A program made the position numbers and the translations under genes. The notes under the pieces are model-generated. The model made no database searches, had not been told where the DNA came from, and saw nothing but the letters and a program-made list of their open reading frames with translations. Source: Alphaproteobacteria bacterium (GTDB lineage Bacteria > Pseudomonadota > Alphaproteobacteria > Caulobacterales > Hyphomonadaceae). From it: DNA of 64,000 nucleotides. Where the stretch lies: assembly GCA_018827375.1 (NCBI GenBank), contig JAHJYW010000042.1:186001-250000 (forward strand), given 5' to 3'. This document shows positions 20,674 through 29,316 of this stretch, one piece after another. How positions within the stretch are numbered: the stretch's first letter is position 1; every line of letters starts with the position of its first letter.

Positions 20674-22098
20674 ATGAGCCAGAACCGACTACGCGGTGAG
20701 AATGCCAAGATTGTTGCGACCCTTGGGCCGGGCAGCCGCTCGCGCAGGGAAATCCGCGCGCTGGCGGAAGCCGGGGTCGATGTCTTCCGGCTCAACTTCA
20801 GCCATGGCGAGCACGAAGCACACCGCGAGGCACTCGAATCTGTACGTGCCGCCGAAGCGGCGACGGGCCAGCCGCTGGCTGTGCTCGCCGACATGCAGGG
20901 TCCCAAAGTGCGCGTTGGCAGCTTTCCCGGCGGAACGATGCGACTGGGCTTCCGCACGGAATATGACCTTATCGCAGCGGACAGTACGGATCGCGACGAT
21001 GCGATTCCTGTGCCCCATGCCGAGATCGTGGCGATGCTGGAAGAGGGCGACACGATTCTGGTTGATGACGGCAAGCTGATCCTGACGGTGACGCAGGCCG
21101 GAGATAAGCCGCGCGTTCGGGCCGAAGTGCCAGGCAAGCTCGGCGACAAGAAGGGCTTCACGGTACGCGGCAAGGCACTGCCGGTGCAGGCCCTCACGGA
21201 CAAGGATCGCCGCGATCTCGCCTTTGCGCTGGAGATCGGTGTGGATCTCGTTGCCCTTTCATTCGTGCAGACGGTCGAGGATGTGCTGGAGGCCAAAGCC
21301 ATTATCGCCGGCCGCGCCCCACTGGTTGCGAAACTTGAGAAGCCTGCAGCGATCACGAACCTGCTGGCGATTGTCGAGGCAGCGGATGCGGTCATGGTGG
21401 CGCGCGGCGACCTGGGCGTGGAGTTTGCGCCGGAGGAGGTGCCGGTCATTCAGCGACGCATTGTGCGGGCAGCGCGGGCGGCGGGTCGTCCCGTTATCGT
21501 GGCGACGCAAATGCTGGAATCCATGATCGAGAATGCCGCTCCCACAAGGGCTGAAGCCAGTGATGTGGCGACGGCCATCTATCAGGGCGCCGATGCGGTG
21601 ATGCTGTCGGCCGAGACGGCGGTGGGGCGCCACCCGGCCACGGCGGTGGCCATCATGGCCCGTATCATCCGCGCGACCGAGAATGCCGAAGATTATCGCC
21701 GCTCCATTGAGCAGTTCGACGGTGATGCGGTGAGTGAAAGTGCGGTGGACGTCGTTGCGCGCACCGCGCAGGCCATGGCGAAAGCCGAAGGTGCGTCGGC
21801 CCTTGCGCTGCGGACCGGGGCATTCGACCGACTGGCGCGCTTTTCCCGTGTGCGGGGCGAGGCGCCGATCCTGTATGGTTCGCTCGACGATCAGCGGCTG
21901 CGGCAGGCCTGCCTGCTTTGGGGGGTACATCCGCAGCGGCTGAATGCCGGGGAGGCGCATTGGTATCGCGACCTCATGAATGCCGCCGGCCTTGAGGGGC
22001 GAGTCGCCTATGCGCGCTGGGCCGGGGAAGACGGGCGGTTCGCCTGGGAAATCGGCATTGGTGTTGGCAAGGATGGCCAGCCCGTTACTGGCGTATGA
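20674..22098 (+). CDS. pyk: Pyruvate kinase
   Basis: 474 residues, the usual size for a bacterial pyruvate kinase. The order of motifs is standard: AKIVATLGPGSRSR at the N-terminus, DVFRLNFSHGEHE, LADMQGPKVRVG, the catalytic region LVAKLEKPAAITNL (active-site Lys and metal ligands), VMVARGDLGVE, and ATQMLESMIENAAPTRAEAS. It makes pyruvate and ATP from phosphoenolpyruvate and ADP in glycolysis. A GGGAGAAGAAG lies directly before the ATG. Its 3' end overlaps the convergent protease gene by 14 nt, with no terminator visible between them. Confidence 0.95.
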   Translation: MSQNRLRGENAKIVATLGPGSRSRREIRALAEAGVDVFRLNFSHGEHEAHREALESVRAAEAATGQPLAVLADMQGPKVRVGSFPGGTMRLGFRTEYDLIAADSTDRDDAIPVPHAEIVAMLEEGDTILVDDGKLILTVTQAGDKPRVRAEVPGKLGDKKGFTVRGKALPVQALTDKDRRDLAFALEIGVDLVALSFVQTVEDVLEAKAIIAGRAPLVAKLEKPAAITNLLAIVEAADAVMVARGDLGVEFAPEEVPVIQRRIVRAARAAGRPVIVATQMLESMIENAAPTRAEASDVATAIYQGADAVMLSAETAVGRHPATAVAIMARIIRATENAEDYRRSIEQFDGDAVSESAVDVVARTAQAMAKAEGASALALRTGAFDRLARFSRVRGEAPILYGSLDDQRLRQACLLWGVHPQRLNAGEAHWYRDLMNAAGLEGRVAYARWAGEDGRFAWEIGIGVGKDGQPVTGV

Positions 22099-22615
22099 CC
22101 AGCTGGCTCTTGCGGAACTCGTAGGAATAAAGCTCGCCAAGGAAGGTCATGCCGAGGAGGGATTGTTCCAGTCCCTCGCGCAGGACCATGGCCTCGACAT
22201 TGTCGATTTCGACCTGTCCAACGCTGATTTTCTCAAGCGTGACAGCCGCGCCATGGACGACACCGCCGGCTGTGCGTATTTCCCATTTAAATTCAAGGTC
22301 TTCTGGTTTTAGGCCGATGCGCTGGGCATCCCGGAATGTGATGGCGACCGTGCTTGCGCCGGTGTCGACCATGAACTTTACCGCGGTGCCGTCCACATCG
22401 GCGTGTGTCCAGTAATGTCCGTCAGGCTCGCGGTCGATAATTGCGGCATTGGCGAAACCGGCTTTGGGCGTTGCGTGAACGGCGCTGGCGACAATGGGAA
22501 TTTCCGGGGGTGCCTGACGATCCTGCAGCTTTGGCACGATCAAGGTCACGACGCCTGCTGCAACCATTGCGGCGGCGATCACCATGGAGACTGTGTTGGC
22601 GATCCAGCCGGTCAC
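22085..22615 (-). CDS. Retropepsin-like aspartic protease, TIGR02281 type
   Basis: 176 residues with one N-terminal transmembrane segment (about 5-27, NTVSMVIAAAMVAAGVVTLI) and a clan AA aspartic protease domain. The catalytic motif is VDTGASTVAI, preceded by HYWTHADVDG and followed by GLKPEDLEF, and a later GMTFLGEL replaces the hydrophobic flap partner. These single-domain proteins dimerise and face the periplasm; substrates are unknown. The start is GTG, 2 nt after the DUF1289 stop, so the two genes form an operon. Confidence 0.82.
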   Translation of the reverse strand: MTGWIANTVSMVIAAAMVAAGVVTLIVPKLQDRQAPPEIPIVASAVHATPKAGFANAAIIDREPDGHYWTHADVDGTAVKFMVDTGASTVAITFRDAQRIGLKPEDLEFKWEIRTAGGVVHGAAVTLEKISVGQVEIDNVEAMVLREGLEQSLLGMTFLGELYSYEFRKSQLVIRQ

Positions 22616-22617
22616 GT

Positions 22618-22812
22618 TTAGCGCTTTCCCATCGTCTCGAGCTTCAGGATACGCTCTGGCAGTGAATCCATCACCAGATCACGCGAAACGGCGCCCATGG
22701 CCATCCATCCCCCGATTTCCGGAAGGGTTCGCCCGCAGCCGAGACACCAACCTGTGGAGGCATCGATTGCGCAGACTTTGATACAAGGGGTCTTTATTGG
22801 TTGGTCGGTCAT
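22618..22812 (-). CDS. DUF1289 cysteine-rich small protein
   Basis: 64 residues with the DUF1289 pattern TPCIKVCAIDASTGWCLGCG, four cysteines in a C-x3-C-x8-C-x2-C arrangement likely to bind zinc or an iron-sulfur centre, followed by the usual acidic/Trp segment EIGGWM. Function is not established. The start at 22812 gives the usual short N-terminus; a longer form from 22857 is possible. It is followed by the aspartic protease gene on the same strand. Confidence 0.82.
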   Translation of the reverse strand: MTDQPIKTPCIKVCAIDASTGWCLGCGRTLPEIGGWMAMGAVSRDLVMDSLPERILKLETMGKR

Positions 22813-22950
22813 CAATATACAGCGTAATTCATGGAGCAGAATGGGCAAGTATGCCATGCTTCAAGGTAACAAATCCTTGTCGTGCAATAGCCGTTTTCTC
22901 TGATAGATTCGCACTGTCCCCATTTGCGCGGGACCGGGAGACTTACTGAC

Positions 22951-23952
22951 GTGACTGAACCTGCCAATTCCTCGGCGCCGCTTGATGATGTTCGTGCGCT
23001 TGTTCTGAAGCGGATTCCGCTTGATACCGAGCCTGGCAGAAAGGTGCGCGAAGCACTGCTGACGATGGGGCGCGAGGGCGATTTCGGTCGATTGGGCGAA
23101 GCGGCCGAGTGGCTGGCCAATTGGCAGCGCCGTTATCCACCACGTATTGGGAAGCCCATCCTGTCGATCTTCGCCGGCTCACACGGTCTGGTGGACGAGG
23201 GCGTGTCGCTGTCGAGCGATGTCGACACACGCGCACATGTCGATGCGCTGCGCGAAGGCCGGGCCCCGCTGTCTGCCATTGCAACTCAGGCTGGCGCCAA
23301 TATCCGGGTGTTCGAGCTGGCGCTGGACAGGCCGACGCCAAGTATTGCTGAGACGGCCGCCATGACGGAACGTGAATGTGCGGCGACGATTGCCTATGGC
23401 TTTGAGTCCATTGAGGACAAGCCGGACCTGCTTGCGCTGGCGGTTTCCGGTGCGGGCGTTGGGACGGCGGCTGCCGCCGTTGCCTGCGCGCTTTATGGCG
23501 GCTCGCCTGATTACTGGGTGCGGCCCAGCAACCATACACCGCCGTCGATCTCCAAACGGCGAAGCGAGCTGGTCAGCCGGGCGCTGACCCTGCATCGTGG
23601 CCACCTCTCTGACCCGCTGGAAGCGCTGCGCTGCCTGGGCGGTCGGGAACTTGCCGCCTGTGTCGGCGCTATCATCGCCGCGCGACATGAAGGCGTGCCT
23701 GTCGTGCTGGACGGGTTTGCGACCACGATAGCTGCGGGTGTGGTACATGCCATCGACCCGACGGCCATCAGTCATTGCATGGCATCTCACAGCACGCAGC
23801 GCCCTGCGCATGAGGCGGCGCTCGAGCGCCTTGGCTTGCGTCCGCTCATGCAGCTGGAGTTCCAGACAGGTGGGGGACTCGGGTCCGCTTCGGCCATCGG
23901 GCTGCTTAAAACGGCGTGTGCGCCATTCATTGCGGAACCCGCCGCCTCCTGA
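22951..23952 (+). CDS. Divergent CobT-like nicotinate-nucleotide phosphoribosyltransferase
   Basis: 333 residues with recognisable CobT architecture: ILSIFAGSHGLVDEGVS (the FAGxHGV segment), PLSAIATQAGANIRVFELAL, AVSGAGVGTAAAAVA, and RELAACVGAIIAARHEGVPVVLDGF. CobT activates dimethylbenzimidazole to alpha-ribazole phosphate for the lower ligand of cobalamin, which suits a genome with cobalamin-dependent MetH. However, the C-terminal motif that is normally GEGTGA, holding the catalytic Glu, reads GGGLGSA (about 307-313), and the phosphate-binding regions differ. It may be a distant paralog with altered activity. The start is GTG with GGGAG 10 nt upstream. Confidence 0.7.
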   Translation: MTEPANSSAPLDDVRALVLKRIPLDTEPGRKVREALLTMGREGDFGRLGEAAEWLANWQRRYPPRIGKPILSIFAGSHGLVDEGVSLSSDVDTRAHVDALREGRAPLSAIATQAGANIRVFELALDRPTPSIAETAAMTERECAATIAYGFESIEDKPDLLALAVSGAGVGTAAAAVACALYGGSPDYWVRPSNHTPPSISKRRSELVSRALTLHRGHLSDPLEALRCLGGRELAACVGAIIAARHEGVPVVLDGFATTIAAGVVHAIDPTAISHCMASHSTQRPAHEAALERLGLRPLMQLEFQTGGGLGSASAIGLLKTACAPFIAEPAAS

Positions 23953-23999
23953 TTTTGCATGGTTAGTTTGCGAAAATGCAGCGAAAAGCTGCGGCAAAG

Positions 24000-24020
24000 T
24001 TTACGTTTACGTGCGCGTAA
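24000..24020. promoter_or_regulatory. Possible MerR/LiuR-type operator before acyl-CoA dehydrogenase genes
   Basis: The stretch reads TTTACGTTTACGTGCGCGTAA: a repeated TTTACG followed by TTACG-TGCG-CGTAA, a partial palindrome. It resembles the ACGT-rich sites reported for LiuR regulators of branched-chain amino acid and acyl-CoA catabolism. A weak TTGCCA-N18-CATAGA promoter follows at 24023-24052. Both are seen by eye only, and no regulator gene of this type is in the window. Confidence 0.35.
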
Positions 24021-24099
24021 CCTTGCCACGGGCCATATTTGACTGACATAGAGTGTCCAAGTCACCCCACTCAAAAATTGCCCGGAGGAGTCGTCCACC

Positions 24100-25296
24100 A
24101 TGAACCTTGAATTTTCCCCAGAGGAAATCGCCTTTCGGGATGAAGTACGCGCCTTCATCAACGAAAATTATCCCAAGGAACTCGCAGGAGTCGGTACGCG
24201 CGAAGACCTGACACGCGAGCAATTCCTCGCCTGGCACAAAATTCTCGGCAAGAAGGGCTGGTCTGCAGCCGCCTGGCCGAAGAAATATGGTGGCACAGGC
24301 TGGACCTCGACTCAGCGTTACATCTGGTCGGAAGAGAATGCCCGCGTCGACGCCATCATGCCGCTTCCTTTCGGCATGGCGATGGTTGCGCCGGTGATCT
24401 ACACATTCGGTACCGAAGAGCAGAAAGAGAAATACCTTCCCGGTATCCTTTCCGGTGATGTGTGGTGGTGCCAGGGCTATTCCGAGCCGGGCGCCGGTTC
24501 TGACCTCGCCAGCGTGAAAACCACGGCTGTTCGCGATGGCGATGAATGGGTCATCAACGGCCAGAAGACCTGGACGACGCTCGCGCAGTTCGCTGACTGG
24601 GGCTTCTTCCTTTGCCGAACCGACCCAACCGCCGCCAAGCCGCAGGAAGGCATCAGCTTCATCCTCATCGACATGAAAACGCCGGGCGTCGAAGTGCGTC
24701 CGATCAAACTGCTCGATGGCGGCCATGAAGTGAACGAAGTCTGGCTGACGGATGTTCGCGTGCCTGTCGAGAATCTTGTTGGCAAGGAAAACGAAGGCTG
24801 GACATGTGCCAAGTTCCTTCTCGCTCACGAGCGTTCCGGCATTGCTGGCGTTGCCCGCTCGAAGCGCGGTGTCGAAAAGCTGCGCTCCATTGCAAGCACC
24901 GAGCTTGTTGATGGTGAGCCTCTGATCCAGACCAATGATTTTGCGCGCAAGATCAGCCAGCTCGAGATCGACCTGACGGCTCTGGAATTCACCGAACTGC
25001 GCACACTTGCTGCAGAATCAGCCGGCAAGGGCCCTGGTCCTGAAAGCTCGATCCTCAAGATCAAGGGCACCGAAATCCAGCAGCGTCTCACCGAGCTGAC
25101 GCTCGAAGCGGTGGGCAATTATGCCGAGCCTTACACAGCTGGCATGGAGTCCGATGGCTCGAATGAACTGGGTGTTGGTCCTGACCACTCCCACTTCGTG
25201 GCAGAGACCTATTTCAACATGCGCAAGACGTCGATCTATGGCGGATCGAACGAAATTCAGCGCGGTATTATCAGCAAAATGATCCTGGGCCTTTAA
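24100..25296 (+). CDS. Acyl-CoA dehydrogenase (long, CaiA-like)
   Basis: 398-residue FAD acyl-CoA dehydrogenase. Visible features are AWPKKYGGTGWTSTQRYIW in the N-terminal helical domain, WWCQGYSEPGAGSDLASVKT (the flavin/substrate-contact loop), FLLAHERSGIAG, and the C-terminal KTSIYGGSNEIQRGIISKMI. In this subfamily the usual catalytic Glu of MCAD is replaced by Gly in YGGSNEIQ, as is common, so another base is expected. It should introduce a double bond into an acyl-CoA, probably branched or steroid-derived. GGAGGAG precedes the ATG. It is co-directional with a second dehydrogenase 26 nt downstream; paired genes of this sort may encode heteromeric enzymes. Confidence 0.88.
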   Translation: MNLEFSPEEIAFRDEVRAFINENYPKELAGVGTREDLTREQFLAWHKILGKKGWSAAAWPKKYGGTGWTSTQRYIWSEENARVDAIMPLPFGMAMVAPVIYTFGTEEQKEKYLPGILSGDVWWCQGYSEPGAGSDLASVKTTAVRDGDEWVINGQKTWTTLAQFADWGFFLCRTDPTAAKPQEGISFILIDMKTPGVEVRPIKLLDGGHEVNEVWLTDVRVPVENLVGKENEGWTCAKFLLAHERSGIAGVARSKRGVEKLRSIASTELVDGEPLIQTNDFARKISQLEIDLTALEFTELRTLAAESAGKGPGPESSILKIKGTEIQQRLTELTLEAVGNYAEPYTAGMESDGSNELGVGPDHSHFVAETYFNMRKTSIYGGSNEIQRGIISKMILGL

Positions 25297-25322
25297 GGCA
25301 CACGGGGCAGGGAGAAAACTTT

Positions 25323-26477
25323 ATGGATTTCAATTTTACCGAAGAGCAAACCATGATCCGCGACAGCCTCTCGAGGCTGATCCGCGAGCAGTATGATTTC
25401 GACACGCGCCGCAAGGTCGTGGCGTCAAAAGACGGCTGGCGTCCGGAAATGTGGGCGCAGTTTGCCGAACTGGGCCTGCTGATGGCGCCGTTCAGCGAAG
25501 AAGATGGCGGCCTTGGCGGCGGCCCGATCGACGCCATGGTTGTCATGGAAGAATTCGGCAAGGGTCTCGTCGTCGAGCCCTACCTGCCGAGCGTCGTGTG
25601 CGGCGGCGGCTTCCTGAAGCGCGGCTCGGACGCCCAGAAGGCTGAGTATCTTGGCGGCATCATGTCGGGCGAAGCGATTTTTGCTTTCGCTTATGCAGAG
25701 CCACGCGGCCGCTATAACATGGCTGACCTCGAAACGACTGCCAAGAAAGACGGTTCGGGCTTTGTCCTGAACGGCCACAAGGCTGTCGTGATCGGCGCTC
25801 CATGGGCCACGCATTTCGTTGTGACAGCCCGTACTTCGGGTGATCGCCGCGATGCCAATGGCGTGACCGTGTTCGTGGTTGCCAAGGATGCCAAAGGCGT
25901 TTCGACACGTGACTACCCGACGGTCGATGGCCGCCGGGCATCGGAAGTGTATTTCGAGAACGTTGCTGTCAGCGCGGATGCCGTGATTGGCGAAGTCGAC
26001 AATGGTCTGCCACTGGTCGAACTCGTCACGGATGAGGCGATCGCCGCACTCTGTGCAGAGGCTTGTGGCGCGATGAAAGTCGCCCACTCGATGACCGTCG
26101 AATACTCGCGCAACCGCAAGCAGTTCGGCACGGCCATCGGCAAGTTCCAGGTGCTGCAGCACCGCATGGTCGACATGTTCATGGAACACGAGCAATCGGT
26201 TTCGATGACATACATGGCTACGCTCAAGCTTGATGAAGACGAAGTCACGCGTAAGAAAGCGGCTTCGGCTGCCAAAGTGCGTATCGGCCAGGGCGGACGT
26301 TATGTCGGCCAGCAAGCCATTCAGATCCACGGCGGCATGGGCATGACGGACGAGATGGCTGTTGGCCATTACTTCAAGCGTCTGACCATGATCGATGCCG
26401 AGTTCGGCAATGTGGACCATCACCTGAAGCGCTACACCGAACTTTCGGCTGTGGACGTACCAATGGCGGCTGAGTAG
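25323..26477 (+). CDS. Acyl-CoA dehydrogenase (partner subunit type)
   Basis: 384 residues of the acyl-CoA dehydrogenase fold: DFNFTEEQTMIRDSLSRLIR at the N-terminus, AFAYAEPRGRYNMADLETTA in place of the usual GSD loop, FGTAIGKFQVLQHRMVDMFM, and QAIQIHGGMGMTDEMAVGHY in the FAD-binding C-terminal domain. The middle loop is less conserved than in the preceding gene. The two genes sit 26 nt apart with matching layout, like the alpha2-beta2 acyl-CoA dehydrogenases of steroid or side-chain degradation (inference). The substrate is not identifiable. Confidence 0.85.
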   Translation: MDFNFTEEQTMIRDSLSRLIREQYDFDTRRKVVASKDGWRPEMWAQFAELGLLMAPFSEEDGGLGGGPIDAMVVMEEFGKGLVVEPYLPSVVCGGGFLKRGSDAQKAEYLGGIMSGEAIFAFAYAEPRGRYNMADLETTAKKDGSGFVLNGHKAVVIGAPWATHFVVTARTSGDRRDANGVTVFVVAKDAKGVSTRDYPTVDGRRASEVYFENVAVSADAVIGEVDNGLPLVELVTDEAIAALCAEACGAMKVAHSMTVEYSRNRKQFGTAIGKFQVLQHRMVDMFMEHEQSVSMTYMATLKLDEDEVTRKKAASAAKVRIGQGGRYVGQQAIQIHGGMGMTDEMAVGHYFKRLTMIDAEFGNVDHHLKRYTELSAVDVPMAAE

Positions 26478-26503
26478 CCGACAGGCCTGATCCAGATCGG
26501 GCG

Positions 26504-27397
26504 TTATCCGTAGAGTTCCTGTTCCTTGACGGACAGAATTGATGTGATGACGCCCGAATGGAACACCGCTCTCAGGAGCCAGAAATTCCGCGTCGTGCTG
26601 GAAAAGACTCCCAGCAGGGCGCGTAGCAGACAGTAGGCAATCTTCAGGATTGTCACGCACAGCGAGACGGCCGCCTTGGCGAGGGACAATCTTCCTCTTT
26701 CAAGGCGGCCGTATGTGATTCCGGACCGGAATTTGCGCTTCGCGATCCAGCGGAAGGCCAGACGGCTAGGCTCAACGGGCTCGTAGACCTTGGCGATGTC
26801 GGAAATGGCAAAGTGTGCGCCTGCGCGCCAGGCCCGGAAGAAGAATTCTGTATCTTCGCCGCCAGTGCGGCCCTTTTCGAGCAAGAAGCGCTGGCCCGCG
26901 AAGCAGGGCGCATTTGTGCGGATCAGGGCATTGCATGTGTGGCCGGTCTGGACCGTGCCGTTCCGGCGCGTGGGCATATTGGAGTGATAGTCGGCCTGCT
27001 TGATCCACTCAGGGGCTGAGTCCGGATATTCCGCCATGGCAGGTCCAAACACAGCGTCATAAGGGCCTTCGACGATCAGGGCGTAGAGGTCAGCAATCCA
27101 GTTCGGCGGAGCGACTTCATCATCATCGATGAAGGCAAGGAACTCGCCCTTGGCCGCGTCCAGACAGGCATTGCGAGCCAGCGAGATGTTGCGGCTGGGG
27201 GCGTGGACATAGTGGACGTGGAAGGGCAGGTCCTGAGCGACACGTGTCACCAGGTCTTGCGCTGAAGGGGTTTGATCATTGTCGGCGACGATAATGCGCA
27301 GCGTGGTCCCTTCAGGCAGGACTTGTCGGCCCAGCGAGTGGAGCGTCTCGGCGAGGGATGGGCGACGGAACGTGCAGACGCAGATTTCGATCAACAA
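26504..27397 (-). CDS. Glycosyltransferase family 2 protein
   Basis: 297 residues with a GT-A domain: IEICVCTFRRPSLAETLHSL at the start, IIVADNDQTPSA, HYVHAPSRNISLARNACLDA, and FLAFIDDDEVAPPNWI carrying the D-D-D metal motif. A later TGGEDTEFFFRAWRAG segment carries the catalytic acidic residue region. The C-terminal third is moderately hydrophobic (AAVSLCVTILKIAYCLLRAL), suggesting membrane association. It follows the FAD oxidoreductase gene by 12 nt on the same strand and probably shares its transcript. Its link to the EPS locus 2 kb away is possible but unproven. Confidence 0.82.
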   Translation of the reverse strand: MLIEICVCTFRRPSLAETLHSLGRQVLPEGTTLRIIVADNDQTPSAQDLVTRVAQDLPFHVHYVHAPSRNISLARNACLDAAKGEFLAFIDDDEVAPPNWIADLYALIVEGPYDAVFGPAMAEYPDSAPEWIKQADYHSNMPTRRNGTVQTGHTCNALIRTNAPCFAGQRFLLEKGRTGGEDTEFFFRAWRAGAHFAISDIAKVYEPVEPSRLAFRWIAKRKFRSGITYGRLERGRLSLAKAAVSLCVTILKIAYCLLRALLGVFSSTTRNFWLLRAVFHSGVITSILSVKEQELYG

Positions 27398-27409
27398 TGG
27401 CTTCTGGTC

Positions 27410-28561
27410 CTAAAGTTCTGCGCCCTGGGTTGAGGCATGGGGTGTATTCAGGCAGTCGGCAACGTATTCTGCGATCGCCAGAGAACTTGTCAGGCCGGGC
27501 GATTCTATCCCGAACAGGTGAACGAGGCCTTCATGGCCGTGAAGGCTCGGGCCGTCGATGCGGAAGTCGGAAGCGGGCTCATGCAGCCCTGTCAGTTTGG
27601 GGCGGCACCCGGCATAATCGGGCACAATGGCTCCATCTGGCAGGCCCGGCCAGTAGCGACGCACGGCGGCGTAGAAATCATCCGCGCGGGCGGCATCCAC
27701 GCGGTAGTCGATGCGGTCGGGGTCGTCGTGGCCGAGCCATTCGACGTCCGGCCCAAAGCGCATCTGGCCAGCGAGATCGAGCGTGACGTGGACGCCAAGA
27801 CCGCCATTGACGGGGACGGGATAGATGAGGTGGGAAAAAGCGGGACGGGTCTGGCAGCTGAAATAGTTGCCCTTGGCGAGGGTAAAGCCCGGAAGCAGCG
27901 CCGTGTCGTAGCCTTCCATCTCGCGAGCAAGGCGGTGTGCATAGAGGCCGGCACTGTTCACAAGATACCGTGTGGTGATTTCATAGGGATCGCGCCCGCC
28001 AATGCGAAGCGAGAATTGTCCATCCGGCAGAACCGTGATGCCGAGAACCGGCGCATCGAGCAGCACGGCGCCGCCGAGATCCTCCAGTTCGTTTCTGAGG
28101 GCCGTCATATAGCCATGGCTGTCGAGGAGGCCGGTTTCTGCCGACATCAGCGCCGCGGCGCATGCGAGCTGGGGCTCCAGTGCGACCGCTTCGCGGGCCT
28201 CAAGCATGGTCAGCCCCTCTACATCATTGCTGCGGCCTTGCTGGAGGAGGCTCTCGAGTTTCCCGACCTGGTCGGTATCCGTCGCGACAATCATCTTGCC
28301 GGCGCGCCTGTGGGCGACACCGTGGGAGGCGAGATAGGCGTAGAGCTTTCGGCGGCCTGAGACGCACATCCGATGTCGTAGGCTGCCAGTGGCATAGTAA
28401 AGCCCCGCATGAATGACTTCACTGTTACGTGAGGACGTACCAGTGCCGATGTCTCGCGCTGCCTCCAGGACATATGTTTCATGTCCTCGACGCGCGAGTT
28501 CTGCAGCGCAGGCGAGGCCGACTGCGCCAGCGCCTATTACAATACAATCAACATTGGTCAC
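27410..28561 (-). CDS. FAD-dependent oxidoreductase, L-2-hydroxyglutarate oxidase (LhgO)-like
   Basis: 383-residue DAO-superfamily flavoprotein. The N-terminal dinucleotide fold has VIGAGAVGLACAAELARRG and a second glutamate at the end of YVLEAA. SSRNSEVIHAGLYYATGSLR is the LhgO/YgaF signature, and the C-terminal HLFGIESPGLTSSLAIAEYV contacts FAD. It likely oxidises a 2-hydroxyacid such as L-2-hydroxyglutarate, passing electrons to quinone or oxygen. It is the first gene of a two-gene minus-strand unit with a GT2, followed upstream by a 755-nt intergenic region. Confidence 0.82.
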   Translation of the reverse strand: MTNVDCIVIGAGAVGLACAAELARRGHETYVLEAARDIGTGTSSRNSEVIHAGLYYATGSLRHRMCVSGRRKLYAYLASHGVAHRRAGKMIVATDTDQVGKLESLLQQGRSNDVEGLTMLEAREAVALEPQLACAAALMSAETGLLDSHGYMTALRNELEDLGGAVLLDAPVLGITVLPDGQFSLRIGGRDPYEITTRYLVNSAGLYAHRLAREMEGYDTALLPGFTLAKGNYFSCQTRPAFSHLIYPVPVNGGLGVHVTLDLAGQMRFGPDVEWLGHDDPDRIDYRVDAARADDFYAAVRRYWPGLPDGAIVPDYAGCRPKLTGLHEPASDFRIDGPSLHGHEGLVHLFGIESPGLTSSLAIAEYVADCLNTPHASTQGAEL

Positions 28562-29316
28562 GGGCGGATGGCCTTTGCGTGGTCACTGATCGTGCAGGCT
28601 GAGGGCAGGGGGGAGAGGATCATGCAGGCACAAAACTGGAAATGAGAAGCACCCGATGCGAACCGCGTGCCATTTTGGCGTAAACACACCGCGACGACCA
28701 GTCTTGGGTGTGGCGGCTGACAAAGGTACTGCTCATGACAGCCAAGACGGATGCTCTGACTTGATAATGCGGATTCGAAAGGGTGACAGTTAACCATGAA
28801 CAGTGTAGCTTTTACTTGCTTTCGGCGTGTTGCGGCTCCGACTGCAATTAGTATTACAGGTGGGGTTTATTCCTGATCCCGGAGACTGCGGCGCAAGAAG
28901 GCGTCAGGTATTCGGCTGGATCATTTTTGATAGACCCCGTACAAGCGGGACGCATAGAAAATGGGTTTGGGGGATGCCTGAGAGACGCAGATCGACAAGT
29001 GCCGGATTTTTGAGATTAACTTTTTTCAAGAATTTACCACCTGCAAAAACCCCCAAAATCAGAGCAAAAGGCGTCATCCAAACGATTATTGACGCCAATT
29101 TAGCCTATCCTGTTCAGCACATTTTCATCCGGTTAGTGCATAGGGTGTTTCGAGTTTCACGTTGTATGCGGCGCTCGCTGGCGGTCTTCGGGGGCCATAG
29201 TAGCGTCATTTAGGTCATTTGCAGAGCGCTGTTAAACATGGTCCCGGGATTGCATCACCTGCAAGCATGATCTGGACCGGCACAGACACAGAAAATTTAT
29301 CAAGGGAATCCCAGTA
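28562..29316. other. Long intergenic region between the LhgO-like gene and the EPS locus
   Basis: 755 nt with no convincing gene on either strand. It is richer in A and T than its surroundings and must hold the promoters of the divergent LhgO-like gene and of the EPS cluster. One hairpin is visible: GGCGTCA (29070-29076) and TGACGCC (29090-29096) with a 13-nt loop. No riboswitch or known small RNA was recognised. Confidence 0.45.

Noticed and set aside
22858-22950. Cobalamin riboswitch before the CobT-like gene
   Set aside because: The gap is only 93-138 nt and no B12-box-like sequence was found.
28558-28797. 79-codon minus-strand open frame before the LhgO-like gene
   Set aside because: It overlaps the LhgO start, has no recognisable domain and is Cys/His-rich by chance; no support for coding.
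28827-29213. 128-codon plus-strand open frame in the EPS leader
   Set aside because: No ribosome-binding site, no domain, unusual composition (repeated Arg, Ile and Lys from AT-rich DNA), and its frame shows no coding-like third-position bias by eye.
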